Assembly: GCA_028276345.1 (NCBI GenBank)
Contig: JAPYWM010000052.1
Location: 1 to 8,328, forward strand
Origin: Sphingobacterium sp.
Lineage (GTDB): Bacteria > Bacteroidota > Bacteroidia > SpSt-205
Direction of reading: 5' to 3'
Length of the DNA: 8,328 nucleotides
Part shown: one piece after another, positions 6,394 to 8,328 of the stretch
How positions within the stretch are numbered: the stretch's first letter is position 1
Layout: each line of letters opens with the position of its first letter
Position numbers and translations under genes: made by a program
Notes under the pieces: generated by a model
Database searches by the model: none
Seen by the model: only the letters and a program-made list of their open reading frames with translations
What the model was told of the DNA's origin: nothing

Positions 6394-7053
6394 GTGGCAA
6401 GGCTAATAGCCCCCTCTATCCTCTCGGCGGACTTTGGGCGGCTGGCGGAGGAGATCGCCCAGCTGGAAGCGCTGCCTGTAGATTGGATTCACTGCGATGT
6501 GATGGATGGGGTCTTCGTGCCGAATATTTCTTTTGGGCTGCCTGTGGTGGCGGCGATTCGGCGCCTTACGCAAAAGCCCCTGGATGTGCATCTGATGATT
6601 GTACAGCCGGAGCGGTACTTAGCGGCGTTTGCGGAGGCCGGAGCGGATATTTTGACTTTTCACTGGGAGGCGACGCCTCATCCTGACCGGCTTGTGCAGG
6701 AGATTCACCGCTTAGGCAAAAAGGCTGGCATTGCCATCAATCCTGCTACACCGGCAGAGGTTTTACGAGATATTTTGCCGGAGATAGAGCTGGTATGTGT
6801 GATGAGCGTCAATCCCGGCTTTGGTGGGCAGAAGTTTATTCCCTATGTGGCGAGGAAGGGGTATCGGCTATCTCGTCTGCGGGCGGAGGTAGGAAGTCGG
6901 GCGCTTCTGGAGGTGGATGGGGGCATTTCTTTGGAGACGGTGGGAGATGTACCATGGGCGGATGTGCTGGTAGCAGGGCAGGCTTTTTTCCAGGCGCCTG
7001 ACCGGGCGGTTTTCGCAGAGCAGCTCCGGAGGTCACCCGCAGGTTTCACCTGA
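6394..7053 (+). CDS. rpe: Ribulose-phosphate 3-epimerase
   Basis: Rpe interconverts D-ribulose-5-phosphate and D-xylulose-5-phosphate in the cytoplasmic pentose-phosphate pathway. The 219 residues match the usual length of about 220 and form a complete TIM barrel: APSILSADF (6-14), WIHCDVMDGVFVPN (31-44) with metal ligand His33 and catalytic Asp35, LDVHLM (63-68) with His66, GIAINPATP (112-120), CVMSVNPGFGGQKFI (135-149) and LEVDGGIS (172-179) with the second catalytic Asp175. One deviation: the phosphate-binding strand near the end reads LVAGQAFF (192-199), where AGSA is usual. The start is GTG at 6394, because MARLIAPSILS aligns with the family N-terminus. It has no Shine-Dalgarno but is preceded by TACCTTTA. 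The gene lies 15 bases after the GT2 gene, and its stop overlaps by one base a possible ATG (TGATG) of the next gene. Confidence 0.97.
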   Translation: MARLIAPSILSADFGRLAEEIAQLEALPVDWIHCDVMDGVFVPNISFGLPVVAAIRRLTQKPLDVHLMIVQPERYLAAFAEAGADILTFHWEATPHPDRLVQEIHRLGKKAGIAINPATPAEVLRDILPEIELVCVMSVNPGFGGQKFIPYVARKGYRLSRLRAEVGSRALLEVDGGISLETVGDVPWADVLVAGQAFFQAPDRAVFAEQLRRSPAGFT

Positions 7054-7058
7054 TGGTG

Positions 7059-7066
7059 TATATTTG
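7059..7066 (+). promoter_or_regulatory. Putative -7 promoter box before the beta-barrel gene
   Basis: TATATTTG is an exact match to the TAnnTTTG consensus and stands 4 bases (TGGC) before the ATG at 7071. This supports 7071 as the true start and a leaderless or nearly leaderless transcript. A TTTC at 7044-7047 is the only candidate for an upstream element, and it is neither well matched nor well spaced. Confidence 0.45.
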
Positions 7067-7070
7067 TGGC

Positions 7071-7835
7071 ATGCGTTACCTGTGGATGCTTGCGGGGCTC
7101 CTCGTGATGGGATGGGCCCAGGATACACCCGAGGGAGCCGAAGAGGCGCCTTCCCCCGCGCCTACTCCTTCGAGGCGGATTCGCTGGAAAAGCAACTCTT
7201 ATCTGGAAGCGGGTTACAATCACTTTATGGGGCTTCCTGCCGATCTCGCCACGAGCGTTCAAGGCCTGGGCTCTATCAAGCTCAACTTTCAGTCTATGCA
7301 GATGCTACGTATTGGAAGGTTTTACGTGGGAGCTGGGCCGGGAATCGTCATTCGGGAGGTGCGCTTTGAAAAGAATGCTGTTCTTTACCGGGATACTACG
7401 GGTTTTCTCACGTATACGTTTGATACGCTCGTCACTATCCAAGGTTATTCTGCCAAAAGTAAGTTCCAGCTCGGCTATTTGCGTATTCCGCTTGAGCTGG
7501 GCATTCTGCACAAAGGTTTTCAGCTGGCTGTCTTTGGGTATGGAGATCTTCTGGTTTGGGTCCGGCAAAAGCGCAAATATAGCACCAATGATGAATCTAT
7601 CAAGCAAATCCAGGCTGGTAACAAAAACTTCGGCACAGAAAGCCTACAGTACGGGGTGGGGGGTAGAATTGGTTATCGGGGGATAGGTGCGTTTTTCAAC
7701 TACAATCTCTCGCCACTCTGGCGCAGCACCAAGGGGCCGGATAACGTTCGGCCCATCCAGGTGGGTATCTACATCTACGATAGCTTCTACAAGAAGTCCA
7801 AATCTCCTACTAAGCGGAGCGGTTACTCGTCATAG
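7071..7835 (+). CDS. Probable outer-membrane beta-barrel protein (PorT-like family)
   Basis: From ATG 7071 this is a 254-residue exported protein. Residues 1-16 form a short signal peptide (MRYLWMLAGLLVMGWA), probably cut before Gln17; there is no lipobox Cys. A Pro/Ala/Glu-rich linker (about 18-34) precedes alternating aromatic/polar strands typical of a small outer-membrane barrel: SYLEAGYNHF, GRFYVGAGPGIVI, KFQLGYLRIPLELGI, FQLAVFGYGDLLVWV, YGVGGRIGYRGIGAFFNY and the last strand IQVGIYIYDSF. The central pattern resembles the barrel proteins (PorT-like or OMP_b-brl_2 type) common in Bacteroidota. The role is unknown; structural, transport and secretion roles are all possible. A basic, Ser/Lys-rich tail follows the last strand. 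An ATG at 7053, overlapping the rpe stop, would add MVYICG; I prefer 7071 because it gives a normal signal peptide and sits right after TATATTTG. It lies in a same-strand run with rpe and pcm, with no obvious shared function. Confidence 0.75.
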   Translation: MRYLWMLAGLLVMGWAQDTPEGAEEAPSPAPTPSRRIRWKSNSYLEAGYNHFMGLPADLATSVQGLGSIKLNFQSMQMLRIGRFYVGAGPGIVIREVRFEKNAVLYRDTTGFLTYTFDTLVTIQGYSAKSKFQLGYLRIPLELGILHKGFQLAVFGYGDLLVWVRQKRKYSTNDESIKQIQAGNKNFGTESLQYGVGGRIGYRGIGAFFNYNLSPLWRSTKGPDNVRPIQVGIYIYDSFYKKSKSPTKRSGYSS

Positions 7836-7840
7836 GGGTG

Positions 7841-7845
7841 GGAGG
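7841..7845 (+). promoter_or_regulatory. Shine-Dalgarno site of pcm
   Basis: GGAGG, within the G-rich run GGTGGGAGG, stands 7 bases before the GTG at 7853. It is the only strong Shine-Dalgarno I see at any start in the window and decides in favour of 7853 over an in-frame GTG at 7838, which lies 2 bases after the previous stop. Confidence 0.6.
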
Positions 7846-7852
7846 TTTTTTA

Positions 7853-8328
7853 GTGGATCCGCCGCGGTATCAGGGTCTGCGGCGAAAGCTGGTGGCTCAC
7901 TTGCGAGCGCAGGGGATCACCGATGAGCGGGTTTTGGCGGCGATAGAGAAGGTGCCTCGCCATGTATTTTTAGAGAGTGGGCTGTGGGAGCATGCGTATG
8001 AAGATCGGGCTTTACCCATAGCGGGGGGGCAGACGATTAGCCAGCCTTACACGGTGGCGTTTCAGACGCAGCTTTTACAGGTGGAGCCGGGATGCAAAGT
8101 GCTGGAGATAGGCACCGGTTCTGGCTATCAGGCAGCGATTTTGGCTGAGCTGGGGGTGGAGGTGTATTCGATTGAGCGGGTGCGGGAGCTGTATGAGCGG
8201 AGTCGGCGGATTTTGCAGGCACTGGGGTATAAAGTGCATCTGCGGTGGGGAGATGGTCGGCTGGGATGGCCTACGTATGCGCCGTATGAGCGGATTCTGC
8301 TGACGGCGGCGGCGCCTGAGGTGCCCCC
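7853..8328 (+). CDS. pcm: Protein-L-isoaspartate O-methyltransferase, N-terminal part (3' end outside window)
   Basis: Pcm methylates isoaspartyl residues in aged proteins using S-adenosylmethionine, starting their repair. The first 158 codons are present. Visible features, numbered from the GTG-encoded residue, are YQGLRRKLV (6-14), GITDERVLAAIEKVPRHVFL (21-40), the family signature GGQTISQPYTVA (58-69), and SAM-binding motif I VLEIGTGSGYQ (83-93). SIERV (106-110) is at the second strand, whose acidic residue binds the SAM ribose. The short N-terminal form starting directly with a YQGLRR-type helix is the style I know from Bacteroidota. The start is GTG at 7853, 17 bases after the previous stop, with the GGAGG site upstream. 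No defect is seen in the part available. Confidence 0.95.
   Translation, partial: MDPPRYQGLRRKLVAHLRAQGITDERVLAAIEKVPRHVFLESGLWEHAYEDRALPIAGGQTISQPYTVAFQTQLLQVEPGCKVLEIGTGSGYQAAILAELGVEVYSIERVRELYERSRRILQALGYKVHLRWGDGRLGWPTYAPYERILLTAAAPEVP

Noticed and set aside
7452..7580. CAAAAGTA (7452) and CAAATATA (7573), TAnnTTTG boxes on the minus strand
   Set aside because: They lie inside the barrel gene with no minus-strand gene downstream; this number is expected by chance.
7838..7852. Earlier in-frame GTG start for pcm at 7838
   Set aside because: It has no ribosome binding site of its own, whereas GGAGG is correctly spaced for 7853, and the added residues are not family-like.

Overview
The window looks like ordinary chromosomal DNA of a fairly GC-rich member of the Bacteroidota or a near relative. 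The clues are the Bacteroidota-style forms of the nucleoside phosphorylase and of Pcm (opening RYQGLRRKLV), a PorT-like outer-membrane barrel, an almost complete lack of Shine-Dalgarno sequences, and TAnnTTTG-type -7 promoter boxes next to start codons. I see no mobile element, CRISPR array, tRNA or rRNA. Gene density is very high, and no gap between genes is longer than about 55 bases.

Layout. Bases 1-500 (+) are the 3' end of a DAHP synthase gene (aroF type). It runs tail-to-tail into, and overlaps by 53 bases, a nucleoside phosphorylase gene (udp-like, minus, 448-1341). Upstream of that on the same strand lies a complete three-gene proton-translocating NAD(P) transhydrogenase set: pntAA (4160-3048), pntAB (3044-2766) and pntB (2769-1396). 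These are packed tightly enough to be one operon, possibly with udp as its last gene. A 36-base divergent gap (4161-4196) separates pntAA from a plus-strand run: a GT4-family glycosyltransferase (4197-5357), an overlapping membrane-anchored GT2-family glycosyltransferase (5329-6378), ribulose-phosphate 3-epimerase rpe (6394-7053), a secreted beta-barrel protein (7071-7835), and the 5' part of protein-L-isoaspartate methyltransferase pcm (7853 to the window end).

How the genes relate. The transhydrogenase makes NADPH from NADH and the proton gradient. Rpe works in the pentose-phosphate pathway, which supplies erythrose-4-phosphate to DAHP synthase and exchanges pentoses with nucleoside salvage. 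A shared pentose/NADPH/aromatic theme is possible but is an inference. The two glycosyltransferases suggest surface glycan synthesis.

I did not find a convincing new multi-gene system. The most interesting signals are non-coding: (1) -7-like boxes placed 4-5 bases before four start codons, which suggests leaderless mRNAs; and (2) alternating G-rich and C-rich strand domains that flip inside genes and override codon choice.
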